From positions 4,588,001-4,652,000 of the forward strand of contig NZ_CP016948.1 of the NCBI RefSeq assembly GCF_001642805.2: DNA of 64,000 bases, in the 5' to 3' direction. Every line of letters starts with the position of its first letter. Positions within the stretch are counted from its first letter, which is position 1. This document shows positions 32,016 to 42,816 of this stretch, piece after piece. The notes under the pieces were generated by a model. The model saw only the letters and a list, made by a program, of their open reading frames with translations, ran no database searches and was not told where the DNA came from. The position numbers were made by a program, and so were the translations under genes. The DNA comes from Serratia surfactantfaciens. GTDB lineage: Bacteria; Pseudomonadota; Gammaproteobacteria; Enterobacterales; Enterobacteriaceae.

Positions 32016-33079
32016 AGCGTATCTTGGTGACTGGTGGCGCCGGATTCATCGGTTCTGCGGTCGTGCGGCATATCATCGAGGCCACTGGCGATAGCGTGGT
32101 GGTGGTGGATAAGCTGACCTATGCCGGTAACCTCGAGTCGCTGGCGGTGGTGGCTGAGAGCGATCGCTATGCTTTCGAGCAGGCCGACATTTGCGATCGC
32201 GCCGAGATGGATCGGGTGTTCGCCCAGTATCAGCCGGACGTGGTGATGCACCTGGCGGCGGAAAGCCACGTCGATCGCTCTATCGACGGCCCAGCGGCAT
32301 TTATCGAGACTAACGTGGTCGGCACTTACACCCTGCTGGAAGCGGCGCGTCACTACTGGCAGCCGCTGGTGGCGGAGAAGAAACTGGCCTTCCGCTTCCA
32401 TCATATCTCCACCGACGAAGTGTACGGGGATCTGCACGGCACCGACGATCTGTTCACCGAAACCACGCCGTATGCGCCGAGCAGCCCGTATTCCGCTTCC
32501 AAAGCGTCGAGCGATCATCTGGTGCGCGCCTGGTTGCGTACCTACGGTTTGCCGACTCTCGTCACCAACTGTTCGAACAACTACGGTCCTTATCACTTCC
32601 CGGAGAAGCTGATTCCGTTGGTGATCCTGAATGCGGTAGCCGGCAAACCGCTGCCGGTATACGGCAACGGCGCGCAGGTGCGTGACTGGCTGTATGTCGA
32701 AGATCACGCGCGCGCGCTCTATCAGGTCGTGACCGAAGGCGTGGTGGGCGAAACTTACAATATTGGCGGCCATAACGAGCGCAAGAATATCGAAGTGGTG
32801 CAGACCATTTGCGATCTGTTGGAAGAACTGGCGCCGAACAAACCGCAAGGCGTGGCGAACTACCGCGATCTGATCACTTACGTCAAGGATCGCCCGGGCC
32901 ACGATATGCGTTACGCTATCGACGCCGGCAAAATCGATCGTGAATTGGGCTGGCGGCCGCAGGAAACGTTCGAAAGCGGCCTTCGCAAAACCGTGGTTTG
33001 GTACCTGAACAACGAAACCTGGTGGCGCCGGGTGCAAGACGGTTCTTATGCCGGCGAGCGTTTAGGGCTGTCAGATTAA
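32012..33079 (+). CDS. rffG: dTDP-glucose 4,6-dehydratase RffG
   Basis: Short-chain dehydrogenase (355 aa, the E. coli length) that makes dTDP-4-keto-6-deoxyglucose on the way to Fuc4NAc. The NAD site TGGAGFIGS is at residues 7-15. The catalytic STDEVYG triad segment, the YSASK Tyr-Lys pair (about 160) and [17 protein letters not shown] are intact. The start codon is TTG at 32012, backed by AAGGAG at 31998-32003 and overlapping the wecC stop. This gene and rffH duplicate rmlB/rmlA functions inside the ECA operon. Confidence 0.96.
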   Translation: MKRILVTGGAGFIGSAVVRHIIEATGDSVVVVDKLTYAGNLESLAVVAESDRYAFEQADICDRAEMDRVFAQYQPDVVMHLAAESHVDRSIDGPAAFIETNVVGTYTLLEAARHYWQPLVAEKKLAFRFHHISTDEVYGDLHGTDDLFTETTPYAPSSPYSASKASSDHLVRAWLRTYGLPTLVTNCSNNYGPYHFPEKLIPLVILNAVAGKPLPVYGNGAQVRDWLYVEDHARALYQVVTEGVVGETYNIGGHNERKNIEVVQTICDLLEELAPNKPQGVANYRDLITYVKDRPGHDMRYAIDAGKIDRELGWRPQETFESGLRKTVVWYLNNETWWRRVQDGSYAGERLGLSD

Positions 33080-33127
33080 TTTAACGCCGCGCCGCTTTGG
33101 GGCGGTACGGCGGGCTTTGGAGTGAGT

Positions 33128-34009
33128 ATGAAAGGCATTATTCTGGCCGGCGGTTCCGGTACGCGTCTGCATCCGATTACTCGTGGCGTGTCCAAGCAAC
33201 TGCTGCCGATCTATGACAAACCGATGATCTATTATCCGCTGTCGGTGCTGATGCTGGCAGGGATCAAAGATATTCTGATTATCTCCACGCCGGAAGATCT
33301 GCCTTCATTCAAGAGGCTCTTGGGCAGCGGCGAAGAGTTCGGCATCAATCTCAGCTATGCCGAACAGCCGAGTCCCGAAGGCTTGGCCCAGGCATTTCTG
33401 ATCGGTGAAGAATTTCTGGCCGGTGAGCCAAGCTGTTTGGTGTTGGGCGACAATATTTACTTTGGCCAGGGGTTCAGCCCCAAACTGAGAAGCGTTGCGG
33501 CGCGCACTACCGGCGCGACCGTATTCGGTTATCAGGTGATGGATCCCGAGCGCTTTGGCGTGGTGGAATTTGACGACCGCTTCCGTGCGCTGTCGATCGA
33601 AGAAAAACCGGTTAAACCGAAGTCTAACTGGGCGGTGACCGGCCTGTATTTCTACGATAGCCAAGTGGTGGAGTTCGCCAAGCAGGTGAAGCCTTCTGAG
33701 CGTGGCGAGCTGGAAATTACCAGCATTAACCAGATGTATCTGGAACGCGGAGAGCTGACCGTCGAGCTGTTGGGGCGCGGTTTTGCCTGGCTGGACACCG
33801 GCACGCACGACAGCCTGCTGGAAGCCAGCAGCTTCGTGCAGACGGTCGAGAAACGCCAGGGCTTTAAAATCGCCTGTCTCGAGGAGATCGCCTGGCGTAA
33901 TGGCTGGCTGGATGATGACGGCGTGAAGCGCGCGGCTCAGACGCTGGCCAAAACCGGTTATGGCAAATACTTACTGGATTTATTGCATGCGCGTCCACGC
34001 CAGTATTGA
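33128..34009 (+). CDS. rffH: glucose-1-phosphate thymidylyltransferase RffH
   Basis: Makes dTDP-glucose from dTTP and glucose-1-phosphate (293 aa, the same as E. coli). The nucleotidyltransferase signature [13 protein letters not shown] is at residues 8-20, and [19 protein letters not shown], [13 protein letters not shown] and [14 protein letters not shown] are visible. The ATG at 33128 is chosen over a GTG two codons upstream because it gives MKGIILAGG. It is separated from rffG by 48 bp, and its end overlaps wecD. Confidence 0.96.
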   Translation: MKGIILAGGSGTRLHPITRGVSKQLLPIYDKPMIYYPLSVLMLAGIKDILIISTPEDLPSFKRLLGSGEEFGINLSYAEQPSPEGLAQAFLIGEEFLAGEPSCLVLGDNIYFGQGFSPKLRSVAARTTGATVFGYQVMDPERFGVVEFDDRFRALSIEEKPVKPKSNWAVTGLYFYDSQVVEFAKQVKPSERGELEITSINQMYLERGELTVELLGRGFAWLDTGTHDSLLEASSFVQTVEKRQGFKIACLEEIAWRNGWLDDDGVKRAAQTLAKTGYGKYLLDLLHARPRQY

Positions 34010-34709
34010 ACCGCTGTATTGGGAGAGCGATTTCTTCCAACTAGATAGCGCCAAGTTACATTTCGACAGCTCGGCGGCGCCCGTGGCCGAGGCTGATTTG
34101 GATGCTTATACGTTGGTGCAGGCCAAAATCCCCGCTGACCGCCTGAAGTGGGCCGATGCGCTATCGACGCTGGGATTCCGTCTAGTCGAAGGGGAAGTGG
34201 ACCTGGCAATGAACGTTGCGCCTGAAAACACGACGGTTGATGCGGTTGCGGTACGTCTGGCCGTTCCCGAGGACATCCCATCGTTGCGCGCTGTCGCCGG
34301 TGAGGTGTTTGCCGCCAGCCGGTTTCGCGCACCGTGGTACGATCGCGCCGATAGTGGCCGATTCTATGCGGCCTGGATCGAAAAAGCGGTGCTGGGCACC
34401 TTTGATCACCAATGCTTGATGGTATTGAACAACCAGGGGCAACCAGAAGGCTTTGTCAGCCTGCGTGACATTGGCGGCCAGGACATGCGCATCGGCCTGT
34501 TGGCGGCTTTCCCCGGCGCATCAGGCCGGGGCATTGGCACTCGGCTGATGGCGGCGGCGATCGCCGAAAGTCGGCGCCAGGGGATGCAGCGCCTGCGGGT
34601 GGCGACCCAGATAAGCAATATCGCCGCATTACGACTCTATCAACGACAGGGTGCCGTGATTGAAAGCACCGCGTACTGGTTATACAGAGGTAAACATGAT
34701 TCCATTTAA
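33987..34709 (+). CDS. wecD: dTDP-fucosamine (dTDP-4-amino-4,6-dideoxygalactose) acetyltransferase WecD
   Basis: GNAT-family enzyme of 240 aa (E. coli RffC 224) that acetylates dTDP-Fuc4N to dTDP-Fuc4NAc with acetyl-CoA. It starts [17 protein letters not shown], like the E. coli N-terminus. The C-terminal GNAT domain shows [18 protein letters not shown], the acetyl-CoA pyrophosphate loop, and [19 protein letters not shown]. The N-terminal half is less conserved and accounts for the extra length. It overlaps both rffH (23 bases) and wecE (14 bases). Confidence 0.94.
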   Translation: MRVHASIEPLYWESDFFQLDSAKLHFDSSAAPVAEADLDAYTLVQAKIPADRLKWADALSTLGFRLVEGEVDLAMNVAPENTTVDAVAVRLAVPEDIPSLRAVAGEVFAASRFRAPWYDRADSGRFYAAWIEKAVLGTFDHQCLMVLNNQGQPEGFVSLRDIGGQDMRIGLLAAFPGASGRGIGTRLMAAAIAESRRQGMQRLRVATQISNIAALRLYQRQGAVIESTAYWLYRGKHDSI

Positions 34710-35826
34710 CGCTCCACCGGTTGTTGGCACTGAATTGGAATATATGCAAGCTGCCATGGGCAGCGGCAAGTTGTGCGGCGACGGCGGTTTTACCCGTCGC
34801 TGCCAGCAGTGGATGGAACAGCGTTTCGGCAGCGCGAAAGTATTGTTGACGCCTTCCTGCACCGCGTCGTTGGAAATGGCCGCCATTCTGCTGGATATTC
34901 AGCCGGGTGACGAAGTGATCATGCCGAGCTTTACCTTCGTTTCCACTGCCAACGCCTTTGTGCTGCGCGGCGCCAAAGTGGTGTTCGTCGACCTGCGTCC
35001 GGATACCATGAACATCGACGAAACCAAAATCGAAGCGGCGATCACTGATAAAACCCGCGCGATCGTGCCGGTACACTACGCCGGTGTCGCCTGCGAGATG
35101 GATACCATCATGGCGCTGGCGAAGAAATATAACCTGTTCGTGGTGGAAGACGCCGCGCAGGGCGTGATGTCGACCTACAAAGGCAAGGCATTGGGCACCA
35201 TCGGCCATATCGGCTGCTTCAGTTTCCATGAAACCAAAAACTATACCGCCGGCGGCGAAGGCGGCGCGACGCTGGTGAACGATCCGGCGCTGGTCGATCG
35301 GGCGGAAGTCATCCGCGAGAAAGGCACCAACCGCAGCCAGTTCTTCCGTGGTCAGGTCGACAAATATACCTGGCGCGACATCGGCTCCAGCTATCTGATG
35401 TCTGATCTGCAGGCCGCCTACCTGTGGGGCCAGCTGGAAGTGGCGGAACGCATCAATCAGCGCCGCCTGTCGCTGTGGCAGAAGTACTACGACAGTTTCC
35501 TGCCGTTGGCGCAGGCCGGCCGCATCGAGCTGCCGAGCGTGCCGGCAGATTGCAAGCACAATGCGCACATGTTCTATATCAAGCTGCGCGATATCAACGA
35601 TCGCACCGCGTTTATCGACTATTTGAAAGAAGCCGGGATCATGACGGTGTTCCACTATATCCCGCTGCATGAGTGTCCGGCCGGCGAACAGTTCGGTCGC
35701 TTTGCCGGCGAAGACCGATACACCTCACAGGAAAGCGCGCGTCTGGTGCGCTTGCCGCTGTTCTACAATATGTCCGATGTTAATCAACGTACGGTTATCA
35801 ATAGCATACTGAGCTTCTTCGCCTGA
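34696..35826 (+). CDS. wecE: dTDP-4-amino-4,6-dideoxygalactose transaminase WecE
   Basis: PLP-dependent aminotransferase of the DegT/DnrJ/EryC1 family (376 aa, the E. coli length). It aminates dTDP-4-keto-6-deoxyglucose. The PLP lysine is Lys181 in HETKNYTAGGEGG, with the DAAQG motif at 152-156 and FTFVSTANAFVL in the N-terminal half. The ATG at 34696 follows AGAGG at good spacing and lies inside the end of wecD. One base separates its stop from wzxE. Confidence 0.97.
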   Translation: MIPFNAPPVVGTELEYMQAAMGSGKLCGDGGFTRRCQQWMEQRFGSAKVLLTPSCTASLEMAAILLDIQPGDEVIMPSFTFVSTANAFVLRGAKVVFVDLRPDTMNIDETKIEAAITDKTRAIVPVHYAGVACEMDTIMALAKKYNLFVVEDAAQGVMSTYKGKALGTIGHIGCFSFHETKNYTAGGEGGATLVNDPALVDRAEVIREKGTNRSQFFRGQVDKYTWRDIGSSYLMSDLQAAYLWGQLEVAERINQRRLSLWQKYYDSFLPLAQAGRIELPSVPADCKHNAHMFYIKLRDINDRTAFIDYLKEAGIMTVFHYIPLHECPAGEQFGRFAGEDRYTSQESARLVRLPLFYNMSDVNQRTVINSILSFFA

Positions 35827-35827
35827 T

Positions 35828-37078
35828 ATGTCGTTGGCAAAAGCATCGATATGGACCGCCGGCTCTACGCTGATAAAAATCGGCGTGGGGTTGTTGGTGG
35901 TGAAACTGCTGGCGGTGGCGTTTGGCCCCAGCGGGGTGGGGCAGGCGGGTAACTTCCGCCAGTTGATTACCGTGCTGGGCGTGCTGTCCGGCGCGGGCAT
36001 TTTTAACGGCATCACCAAATACGTGGCGGAGTATCACCAGGATCCGCAGCGTCTGCGTCTGGCGGTTGGCACTGCGTCGAGCATCGTGCTGGGCTTTTCG
36101 ACCTTGTTGGCGCTGGTGTTTCTGTTCGCCGCCGAGCCTATCAGCATAGGGTTGTTCGGGCATGCCGATTATGTCGGCGTGGTGCGCGCCGTGGCTTTCA
36201 TTCAGATGGGTATCGCCTACGCCAACCTGTTTATGGCGGTGCTGAAAGGCTATCGCGATGCGATGGGTAACGCGCTGGCGGTGATAGGCGGCAGCCTGAT
36301 CGGCGTGGTGGCTTACTATCTGTGTTTCAAGCTGGGCGGCTATGAAGGCGCGCTGGCGGGGCTGGCGCTGGTGCCGGCGTTGGTGGTGTTGCCGGCAGGG
36401 TTGATGTTGTGGCGGCGCAAAACGCTGCCGCTGCGCTATCTGGCACCGCGCTGGGACAAACCGGTGGCCGGCAACCTCGGCAAATTCACCATCATGGCGT
36501 TGATCACCTCGGTGACGCTGCCGGTGGCCTACGTGATGATGCGTAACCTGTTGGCCGCGCATTACGGTTGGGATGAGGTGGGGATCTGGCAGGGCGTCAG
36601 TAGCATTTCCGATGCCTATCTGCAGTTTATCACCGCCTCGTTTACCGTCTATCTGCTGCCGACGCTGTCGCGGCTGACGGACAAGGGCGCCATCTCGCGA
36701 GAGATCGTGCGCTCGCTGAAATTCGTGCTGCCGGCGGTAGCGGCGGCGAGCTTTACGGTGTGGTTGCTGCGCGATTTCGCCATTTGGCTGCTGTTCTCGG
36801 ACAAATTCGTCGCCATGCGCGATCTGTTTGCCTGGCAGCTGGTGGGCGATGTGCTGAAAGTCGGGGCTTATGTGTTCGGCTATCTGGTGATCGCCAAAGC
36901 GTCGCTGCGCTTTTATATCCTGACAGAAGTCAGTCAGTTTCTGCTGCTGACGCTGTTCTCGCATTGGCTGATCCCGCTGCACGGCGCGCTGGGAGCGGCT
37001 CAGGCCTATATGGCAACCTACATCGTGTATTTCGCGCTCTGTAGCTGCGTGTTTCTTATTTATCGTAGACGAGTATGA
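35828..37078 (+). CDS. wzxE: ECA lipid III flippase WzxE
   Basis: MATE/MOP-superfamily membrane flippase with about 12 helices, 416 aa as in E. coli. It moves undecaprenyl-PP-linked ECA trisaccharide from the cytosolic to the periplasmic leaflet. The N-terminus [19 protein letters not shown] and the [14 protein letters not shown] loop are characteristic of this family. It begins two bases after wecE and its stop overlaps the wecF start, so the last part of the operon is tightly coupled. Confidence 0.95.
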   Translation: MSLAKASIWTAGSTLIKIGVGLLVVKLLAVAFGPSGVGQAGNFRQLITVLGVLSGAGIFNGITKYVAEYHQDPQRLRLAVGTASSIVLGFSTLLALVFLFAAEPISIGLFGHADYVGVVRAVAFIQMGIAYANLFMAVLKGYRDAMGNALAVIGGSLIGVVAYYLCFKLGGYEGALAGLALVPALVVLPAGLMLWRRKTLPLRYLAPRWDKPVAGNLGKFTIMALITSVTLPVAYVMMRNLLAAHYGWDEVGIWQGVSSISDAYLQFITASFTVYLLPTLSRLTDKGAISREIVRSLKFVLPAVAAASFTVWLLRDFAIWLLFSDKFVAMRDLFAWQLVGDVLKVGAYVFGYLVIAKASLRFYILTEVSQFLLLTLFSHWLIPLHGALGAAQAYMATYIVYFALCSCVFLIYRRRV

Positions 37079-38160
37079 CCACACTGATTCACGTTCTGGG
37101 ATCCGATATCCCGCATCATAACCAGACGGTGCTGCGCTTCTTCAACGACGTGCTGGCGCCGCGTTTGCCGGCTGAGCAGACGCGGCATTTTATGGTGGCG
37201 GCCAAGGATGTGGCGGCGTTGGGGGCGTTTCCCGCCCTTAATATTGAGCCTTACGCCGACAAGAAGAGTTTGGCGGCGGCGGTGATCGCTCGTGCCCAGT
37301 CCGATCGTGATGCGCGTTTCTTCCTGCATGGCCAATTTAACCCGGGGCTGTGGCTGGCGCTGCTGAGCGGCAAGATCAAGGCGCGTCAGGTCAGTTGGCA
37401 TATTTGGGGCGCCGATCTGTATGAAGACGCCACCAGCTGGAAATTCCGCCTGTTCTATCTGCTGCGGCGCATTGCGCAGGGGCGGGTGGGGAACGTGTTC
37501 GCCACTCGTGGCGACGTGATTCACTACCAGCAGCGCCATGCGCGGGTACCGGCCTCGCTGCTGTATTTCCCGACCCGCATGGACCCGGCGCTGACCGACG
37601 TTCACGTCGAAAAAAATCTGGCCGGGCCGATGACGATTCTGGTGGGCAATTCCGGCGATCGCAGCAATCGGCATATCGAAGCGCTGCAGGCGATTCATCA
37701 GCAGTTTGGTGCCGACGTGCGCGTGATCCTGCCGATGGGCTATCCGGCCAACAACGACGCCTACATCGAGCAGGTGCGCGCAGCCGGATTGCCGCTGTTC
37801 GGCGAGAAAAACCTGCAGCTGCTCACGCAGCAGGTGGCGTTTGAGGATTACCTCAATATTCTGCGCGCCTGCGATCTCGGCTATTTCATTTTCAATCGCC
37901 AGCAGGGGATCGGCACCTTGTGCCTGCTGATTCAGTTCGGCGTGCCTTTCGTGCTCAGCCGGCAGAACCCGTTCTGGCAGGATCTGGCGGAACAGCATCT
38001 GCCGGTGTTGTTCTATGGTGATTCGCTGGACGAAGCGGTGGTGCGCGAAGCGCAGCGCCAGCTGGCGGCGGTGGATAAACAGGCGATCGCCTTCTTCAAT
38101 CCGAACTATGTCGACGGCTGGCAGCAAGCCTTGGCGTTGGCGGCGGGAGAGCACTCATGA
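37075..38160 (+). CDS. wecF: TDP-Fuc4NAc:lipid II Fuc4NAc transferase WecF
   Basis: Family-56 glycosyltransferase (361 aa; E. coli RffT 359) that adds Fuc4NAc to lipid II to give lipid III. Features typical of the family are the N-terminal [16 protein letters not shown] [27 protein letters not shown], a central [13 protein letters not shown] nucleotide-binding segment and [18 protein letters not shown]. It is peripheral to the inner membrane. It overlaps wzxE and wzyE by four bases at each end. Confidence 0.95.
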   Translation: MTTLIHVLGSDIPHHNQTVLRFFNDVLAPRLPAEQTRHFMVAAKDVAALGAFPALNIEPYADKKSLAAAVIARAQSDRDARFFLHGQFNPGLWLALLSGKIKARQVSWHIWGADLYEDATSWKFRLFYLLRRIAQGRVGNVFATRGDVIHYQQRHARVPASLLYFPTRMDPALTDVHVEKNLAGPMTILVGNSGDRSNRHIEALQAIHQQFGADVRVILPMGYPANNDAYIEQVRAAGLPLFGEKNLQLLTQQVAFEDYLNILRACDLGYFIFNRQQGIGTLCLLIQFGVPFVLSRQNPFWQDLAEQHLPVLFYGDSLDEAVVREAQRQLAAVDKQAIAFFNPNYVDGWQQALALAAGEHS

Positions 38161-39524
38161 CGTTGGCGCAATTCGGCGGCCTGTTCGTCGTCTATCTGGT
38201 CAGCCTGACGTTTATCCTGACGCTGACCTATCAGGAGTTTCGGCGCGTGCGCTTTAACTTCAACGTTTTCTTCTCGCTGCTGTATTTGCTGACGTTTTAT
38301 TTCGGCTTCCCGCTGACCTGCCTGCTGGTGTTTCAGTTTGACGTCGAGGTGGTGCCGGTGGAGTTTCTGCTGTACGCCCTGCTGTCGGCGACGGCGTTTT
38401 ACGCCATCTATTACGTCACTTACAAGACGCGGCTGCGCAAGCGGCGCGTTCAGCCGCGCGCGGCGCTGTTCACCATGAACCGGGTAGAGACTCATATGAC
38501 CTGGGTGTTGCTGGCGCTGGTGGCGATCGGCACCGTAGGGATCTTCTTCATGCAGAACGGCTTCCTGCTGTTCAAGCTCAATTCCTACAGCCAGATCTTC
38601 TCCAGCGACGTGTCCGGCGTGGCGCTCAAGCGGTTCTTCTACTTCTTCATTCCGGCCATGCTGGTGGTCTATTTCCTGCGACAGGATCTGCGCGCCTGGT
38701 TCTTGTTCCTGGTGGCGACGGTGGCGTTCGGCATTCTGACCTATGTGATCGTCGGCGGCACCCGCGCCAATATCATCATCGCCTTCGCGCTGTTTCTGTT
38801 TATCGGCATCGTGCGCGGCTGGATCACGCTGTGGATGCTGGCGGCGGCGGGCATATTCGGCGTGGTCGGCATGTTCTGGCTGGCGTTGAAGCGCTACAGC
38901 CTGGACGTCAGCGGCGCGGAAGCGTTTTATACCTTCCTCTATCTGACTCGCGATACCTTCTCGCCGTGGGAAAACCTGGCGCTGCTGCTGCAAAATTACG
39001 ACAAGATCGACTTCCAGGGGCTGGCGCCGATCGTGCGCGATTTCTATGTCTTTATCCCGACCTGGCTGTGGCCGGGCCGGCCGGACGTGGTGCTGAACTC
39101 GGCCAACTATTTCACCTGGGAAGTGCTGAACAACCACTCCGGGCTGGCGATTTCCCCGACGCTGATCGGTTCGCTGGTCGTGATGGGCGGCGCGCTGTTT
39201 ATCCCGCTCGGTGCGATTCTGGTGGGTATGATCATCAAGTGGTTCGACTGGCTGTACGAGTTGGGCAAAACCGAACCGAACCGCTACAAGGCGGCTATCC
39301 TGCAAGGCTTCTGCTTCGGCGCGGTGTTCAACATGATCGTGCTGGCGCGCGAAGGGGTGGACTCCTTCGTGTCGCGCGTGGTGTTCTTCTGCATTATTTT
39401 CGGCGCCTGTCTGGTGCTGGCGAAGTTGCTGTATTGGCTGTTCGATACCGCCGGGTTGATCAAGGCCAGAGTGACGCGCGCTCGCGCGCCGGCGTCTCCG
39501 CCTCGGGCGAGCGGTCTTTTGTAA
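38157..39524 (+). CDS. wzyE: ECA polymerase WzyE
   Basis: Polytopic inner-membrane polymerase (455 aa; E. coli 450) that joins ECA trisaccharide units at the reducing end in the periplasm. It shows about 11 hydrophobic segments and the loop [19 protein letters not shown], with the large periplasmic loop [20 protein letters not shown] containing conserved Arg and Asn residues. It works with WzzE for chain length. The ATG overlaps the wecF stop. Confidence 0.95.
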   Translation: MTLAQFGGLFVVYLVSLTFILTLTYQEFRRVRFNFNVFFSLLYLLTFYFGFPLTCLLVFQFDVEVVPVEFLLYALLSATAFYAIYYVTYKTRLRKRRVQPRAALFTMNRVETHMTWVLLALVAIGTVGIFFMQNGFLLFKLNSYSQIFSSDVSGVALKRFFYFFIPAMLVVYFLRQDLRAWFLFLVATVAFGILTYVIVGGTRANIIIAFALFLFIGIVRGWITLWMLAAAGIFGVVGMFWLALKRYSLDVSGAEAFYTFLYLTRDTFSPWENLALLLQNYDKIDFQGLAPIVRDFYVFIPTWLWPGRPDVVLNSANYFTWEVLNNHSGLAISPTLIGSLVVMGGALFIPLGAILVGMIIKWFDWLYELGKTEPNRYKAAILQGFCFGAVFNMIVLAREGVDSFVSRVVFFCIIFGACLVLAKLLYWLFDTAGLIKARVTRARAPASPPRASGLL

Positions 39525-39538
39525 GGGTAATGAGAACG

Positions 39539-40279
39539 ATGGAAGCAAAGATTTCGGTGCCGCAGTACGAGCTGCGCGGTTTCAGCCTGTGGGGCTTTCG
39601 CGATATGGCGCACTGCATGGACTTTTTGTTCGACGGCGGCCGGGTAAAGCAGGGCACGCTGGTAGCGATGAACGCGGAAAAGATCCTGAAGGCGGAAGAG
39701 GACCAAGCGCTGCATGCGTTGCTGGATGAGGCGGAGTACAAGTACGCCGATGGCATCAGCATGGTGCGTTCGATCCGCCGCAAATACCCGGCGGCGGAGG
39801 TTTCGCGCGTCGCGGGCGCCGATCTTTGGGAAGCCTTGATGCAGCGCGCCGGGCAGGAAGGCACGCCGGTCTTTCTGGTCGGCGGCAAGCTGGAAGTCCT
39901 GGTGGAAACCGAGCAGAAGCTGCGCAGCCAGTGGAATGTCAACCTGGTGGGCAGCCAGGACGGCTATTTCAAGCCGGAGCAGCGAGAGGCGCTGTTCGAG
40001 CGTATTCGCGCCAGCGGTGCCGCCATTGTGACGGTAGCGATGGGATCGCCGAAGCAGGAGATTCTGATGCGCGATTGCCGCAAGGTGCATCCACAGGCGC
40101 TGTACATGGGCGTAGGCGGCACCTATGACGTGTTTACCGGGCACGTGAAGCGTGCGCCCAAGGTCTGGCAGAACCTCGGCCTGGAGTGGCTCTACCGCCT
40201 GCTCAGCCAGCCCAGCCGCATCGGCCGGCAGTTGAAGCTGTTGAAGTTTGTCGGCTACTACTACCGCGGCAAGATGTAA
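39539..40279 (+). CDS. wecG: UDP-ManNAcA transferase WecG (lipid II synthase)
   Basis: WecG/TagA/CpsF-family glycosyltransferase (246 aa, the E. coli length) that adds ManNAcA to lipid I. The family signature [17 protein letters not shown] is near residues 190-206, together with [16 protein letters not shown], and [13 protein letters not shown] and [11 protein letters not shown] in the middle. The ATG at 39539 gives an N-terminus in register with E. coli; an in-frame ATG three codons upstream (39530) is the alternative. It is the last ECA gene and is followed by a strong hairpin. Confidence 0.95.
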   Translation: MEAKISVPQYELRGFSLWGFRDMAHCMDFLFDGGRVKQGTLVAMNAEKILKAEEDQALHALLDEAEYKYADGISMVRSIRRKYPAAEVSRVAGADLWEALMQRAGQEGTPVFLVGGKLEVLVETEQKLRSQWNVNLVGSQDGYFKPEQREALFERIRASGAAIVTVAMGSPKQEILMRDCRKVHPQALYMGVGGTYDVFTGHVKRAPKVWQNLGLEWLYRLLSQPSRIGRQLKLLKFVGYYYRGKM

Positions 40280-40288
40280 TCCCTCATT

Positions 40289-40315
40289 CGGGGCGGAAAG
40301 TGTTGTTCCGCCCCG
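40289..40315 (+). terminator. hairpin at the end of the ECA operon
   Basis: CGGGGCGGAA (40289-40298) pairs perfectly with TTCCGCCCCG (40306-40315) around a 7-base loop, nine bases after wecG. A T tract is lacking, so it may end transcription with help or protect the 3' end. Confidence 0.65.
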
Positions 40316-40643
40316 GTCTGCTATACCAATAATCTGTTTTTGCCCATTTCTCCCGCATATCTATAACCCCCGGCCCTAAACGCCGCCGCATTTATTCCAT
40401 AAAGTTTTAAATTGCGGTTTGCTTATAGCGGCGAAATGCGAAACGATACCGCCCGGAAATTATCCCTGGCCGCTGCGCCTGTTGCGCCAGCGCTGAACGA
40501 TGTTCTTCTCACGGTAACTTCGCTCCGACTACCCGTTGATGCCAACCCGATCGGCAGGGGATGATTTATTCTTTTAATAATGACAATAACGACCGGCAGC
40601 GGCCGGCAGGCAAACACAACCCGAGAAAAATTATTGAGGATTT
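40316..40643 (+). promoter_or_regulatory. yifK promoter/leader with CA-rich sRNA target
   Basis: The 364-bp gap wecG-yifK contains, after the ECA hairpin, AT-rich DNA that should hold the yifK promoter. Just before the Shine-Dalgarno (TTGAGGA, 40634-40640) is a C/A-rich element CAAACACAACCC (40611-40622). Such ACA motifs in Salmonella yifK enhance translation and are bound by the GcvB small RNA. The assignment here is by position and composition. Confidence 0.45.
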
Positions 40644-42047
40644 ATGGCACACAAAGAGAAACCGCAAGGGCTACACCGGGGCCTTGAGGCCCGGCATATC
40701 GAGCTTATCGCTCTGGGGGGCACCATCGGTGTCGGCCTGTTTATGGGGTCGGCCAGTACGCTGAAGTGGGCGGGGCCATCGGTGCTGCTGGCTTACATCA
40801 TCGCCGGGCTGTTCGTGTTCTTCATTATGCGTTCGATGGGGGAAATGCTGTTCCTCGAGCCGGTCGCCGGGTCGTTCGCCGTTTACGCGCATAAATACAT
40901 GAATCCCTATTTCGGCTATCTGACCGCCTGGGGCTATTGGTTTATGTGGATCGCCGTCGGCATTTCGGAGATCACCGCCATTGGGGTGTATGTGCAGTTC
41001 TGGTTCCCCGAAATACCGCAGTGGGTGCCGGCGCTGATCGCCGTGGCGATGGTGGCGCTGGCCAACCTGGCGGCGGTGCGCCTGTACGGTGAGCTGGAGT
41101 TCTGGTTCGCCATGATCAAGGTCACCACCATCATCGTGATGATTCTGGTGGGGCTGGGGGTGATCTTCTTCGGTTTCGGCAACGGCGGTGAACCCGTTGG
41201 TTTCGCTAATCTGACGGCGCACGGTGGCTTCTTCGCCGGTGGCTGGAAAGGCTTCCTGTTTGCGCTGTGCATCGTAGTGGCGTCCTATCAGGGGGTAGAG
41301 CTGGTGGGCATCACCGCCGGGGAAGCCAAGAATCCTCAGGTGACGCTGAAACGCGCGATCAACAATATCCTGTGGCGTATCCTGATCTTCTATGTCGGCG
41401 CCATCTTCGTCATCGTTACCATCTTCCCGTGGAACGGCATCGGCACCACCGGCAGCCCGTTCGTACTGACCTTCGCCAAGATTGGCATCGTCGCCGCCGC
41501 CGGCATCATCAACTTCGTGGTGTTGACCGCCGCGCTCTCCGGCTGCAACAGCGGCATGTACAGCGGCGGCCGCATGCTGTACGCCCTGGCCAAGAACCGC
41601 CAGCTGCCAGCGGCGTTGACCAAGCTTTCCGCCAGCGGCGTGCCGGTCAACTGCATCGCCGTCACCATCGGCTGCCTGTTGGTGGGATCCGCGCTGAACT
41701 ACATCATCCCTAATCCGGAGCAGGTGTTCGTCTACGTCTATAGCGCCAGCGTACTGCCGGGCATGGTGCCGTGGTTCGTGGTGCTGATTAGCCAACTCTA
41801 TTTCCGCCGCGCCCACAAGGAAGCGATCAAAAACCACAGCTTCAAGTCGATCATGTTCCCGTATGTGAACTATCTGACCATCGCTTTTCTGGTGTGCGTG
41901 CTGGTCGGTATGGGAATCAACCCGGATACGCGGATTTCCCTGCTGGTCGGGGCGATTTTCTTAGCCGGCGTCAGCCTGTGCTACTTCGCTTTCGGCATGC
42001 ACAAGAAACATCATCCGGCTGAAAATCGGGTAGAAACGCGCCAATAA
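40644..42047 (+). CDS. yifK: amino-acid permease YifK (ThrP, threonine/serine transport)
   Basis: A 467-aa 12-helix transporter of the APC superfamily, amino-acid transporter family (E. coli 461). The N-terminal [20 protein letters not shown] is the family signature, with [16 protein letters not shown] and the [18 protein letters not shown] segment after TM6. E. coli YifK has been assigned threonine/serine uptake (ThrP). It lies between the ECA operon and the tRNA cluster as in E. coli. A CA-rich leader suggests GcvB control. Confidence 0.95.
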   Translation: MAHKEKPQGLHRGLEARHIELIALGGTIGVGLFMGSASTLKWAGPSVLLAYIIAGLFVFFIMRSMGEMLFLEPVAGSFAVYAHKYMNPYFGYLTAWGYWFMWIAVGISEITAIGVYVQFWFPEIPQWVPALIAVAMVALANLAAVRLYGELEFWFAMIKVTTIIVMILVGLGVIFFGFGNGGEPVGFANLTAHGGFFAGGWKGFLFALCIVVASYQGVELVGITAGEAKNPQVTLKRAINNILWRILIFYVGAIFVIVTIFPWNGIGTTGSPFVLTFAKIGIVAAAGIINFVVLTAALSGCNSGMYSGGRMLYALAKNRQLPAALTKLSASGVPVNCIAVTIGCLLVGSALNYIIPNPEQVFVYVYSASVLPGMVPWFVVLISQLYFRRAHKEAIKNHSFKSIMFPYVNYLTIAFLVCVLVGMGINPDTRISLLVGAIFLAGVSLCYFAFGMHKKHHPAENRVETRQ

Positions 42048-42132
42048 ACGGTGAAAAGGGGCTACGGAGTGCGCTTTTGTGCGTGGGAGTGAGCAAAGCG
42101 TAATCAAACGCAACATTTCTGCGAAAAAGCAC

Positions 42133-42161
42133 TAGACAGAATTGGCGTAAATCCGTAGTAT
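42133..42161 (+). promoter_or_regulatory. sigma-70 promoter of the tRNA operon
   Basis: TAGACA (42133-42138) and TAGTAT (42156-42161) are spaced by 17 bases. A GC-rich discriminator (CCCCTCCCG) follows, as in stringently controlled stable-RNA promoters. The first tRNA begins 21 bases further. Confidence 0.65.
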
Positions 42162-42182
42162 CCCCTCCCGCAACGGCGCTAC

Positions 42183-42259
<77 letters not shown>

Positions 42260-42319
42260 TTAAGTTTGTGCGCAGGAGCTGCGGTGGTAATATTACCGCG
42301 TGAGTAAGAAGTAGTAATG

Positions 42320-42395
42320 GTGGCTATAGCTCAGTTGGTAGAGCCCTGGATTGTGATTCCAGTTGTCGTGGGTTCGAGTCCCATTAGCCACCCCA
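42320..42395 (+). tRNA. hisR: tRNA-His (GTG)
   Basis: A 76-nt cloverleaf with acceptor GTGGCTA/TAGCCAC, encoded CCA, TTCGAGT T-loop and anticodon loop TTGTGAT (GTG). It is the second gene of the operon, 60 bases after tRNA-Arg. Confidence 0.97.
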
Positions 42396-42436
42396 CTTCC
42401 TAACGAAGTGAAGATTTAGCAGTATTTTGTGACAGT

Positions 42437-42523
42437 GCGAAGGTGGCGGAATTGGTAGACGCGCTAGCTTCAGGTGTTAGTGTTCTTACGGACGTGAGGG
42501 TTCAAGTCCCTCTCTTCGCACCA
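42437..42523 (+). tRNA. leuT: tRNA-Leu (CAG)
   Basis: An 87-nt class II tRNA with a long variable arm, acceptor beginning GCGAAGG, encoded CCA, TTCAAGT T-loop and anticodon CAG in the CTTCAGG loop. It is the third gene of the operon. Confidence 0.97.
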
Positions 42524-42597
42524 CGCAAAATATCTGATAAATATAAGATTTATATGGACAATGGTCTGATAAATCGGGTAGTATAAGCAACATAAAT

Positions 42598-42674
42598 CGG
42601 CGAGTAGCGCAGCTTGGTAGCGCAACTGGTTTGGGACCAGTGGGTCGGAGGTTCGAATCCTCTCTCGCCGACCA
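42598..42674 (+). tRNA. proM: tRNA-Pro (TGG)
   Basis: A 77-nt cloverleaf with acceptor CGGCGAG/CTCGCCG, encoded CCA, TTCGAAT T-loop and anticodon loop TTTGGGA (TGG). Its last 19 bases plus the following terminator are repeated 161 bp downstream, a hint of past duplication or integration at this tRNA end. Confidence 0.97.
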
Positions 42675-42731
42675 CTTTCAAAGAAACCGACGCAAGTCGG
42701 TTTTTTTACGTCTGTAGTTTATGAGGATGAG
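42656..42731 (+). repeat. direct repeat copy 1: tRNA-Pro 3' end plus terminator
   Basis: This 76-bp unit covers the last 19 bases of tRNA-Pro, the terminator and the GTTTATGAGGATGAG-type tail. It matches copy 2 (42817-42892) at 73 of 76 positions by direct reading; two of the three differences fall in or next to the CCA end. Confidence 0.9.
42684..42707 (+). terminator. Rho-independent terminator of the tRNA operon
   Basis: AAACCGAC and GTCGGTTT form an 8-bp stem with a GCAA loop followed by a T run (seven T in total), ten bases after the tRNA-Pro CCA. Confidence 0.92.
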
Positions 42732-42732
42732 T

Positions 42733-42812
42733 ACCTCCGCAGGAGGTTCGCGCCTCGCGAAGCGAGGCAACGTTGCTTTAGCAACGGCCCGCAGGGCGCG
42801 CATCCAAGATGC
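42733..42812. repeat. block of five back-to-back small hairpins
   Basis: Five inverted repeats lie almost without gaps: ACCTCC/GGAGGT (42733-42747), GCCTCGC/GCGAGGC (42752-42768), CGTTGC/GCAACG (42771-42786), GCCC/GGGC (42787-42797) and GCATC/GATGC (42800-42812). All have loops of 3-4 bases. There is no ORF. The block separates the two copies of the tRNA-Pro tail. Confidence 0.8.
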
Positions 42813-42816
42813 ACGT

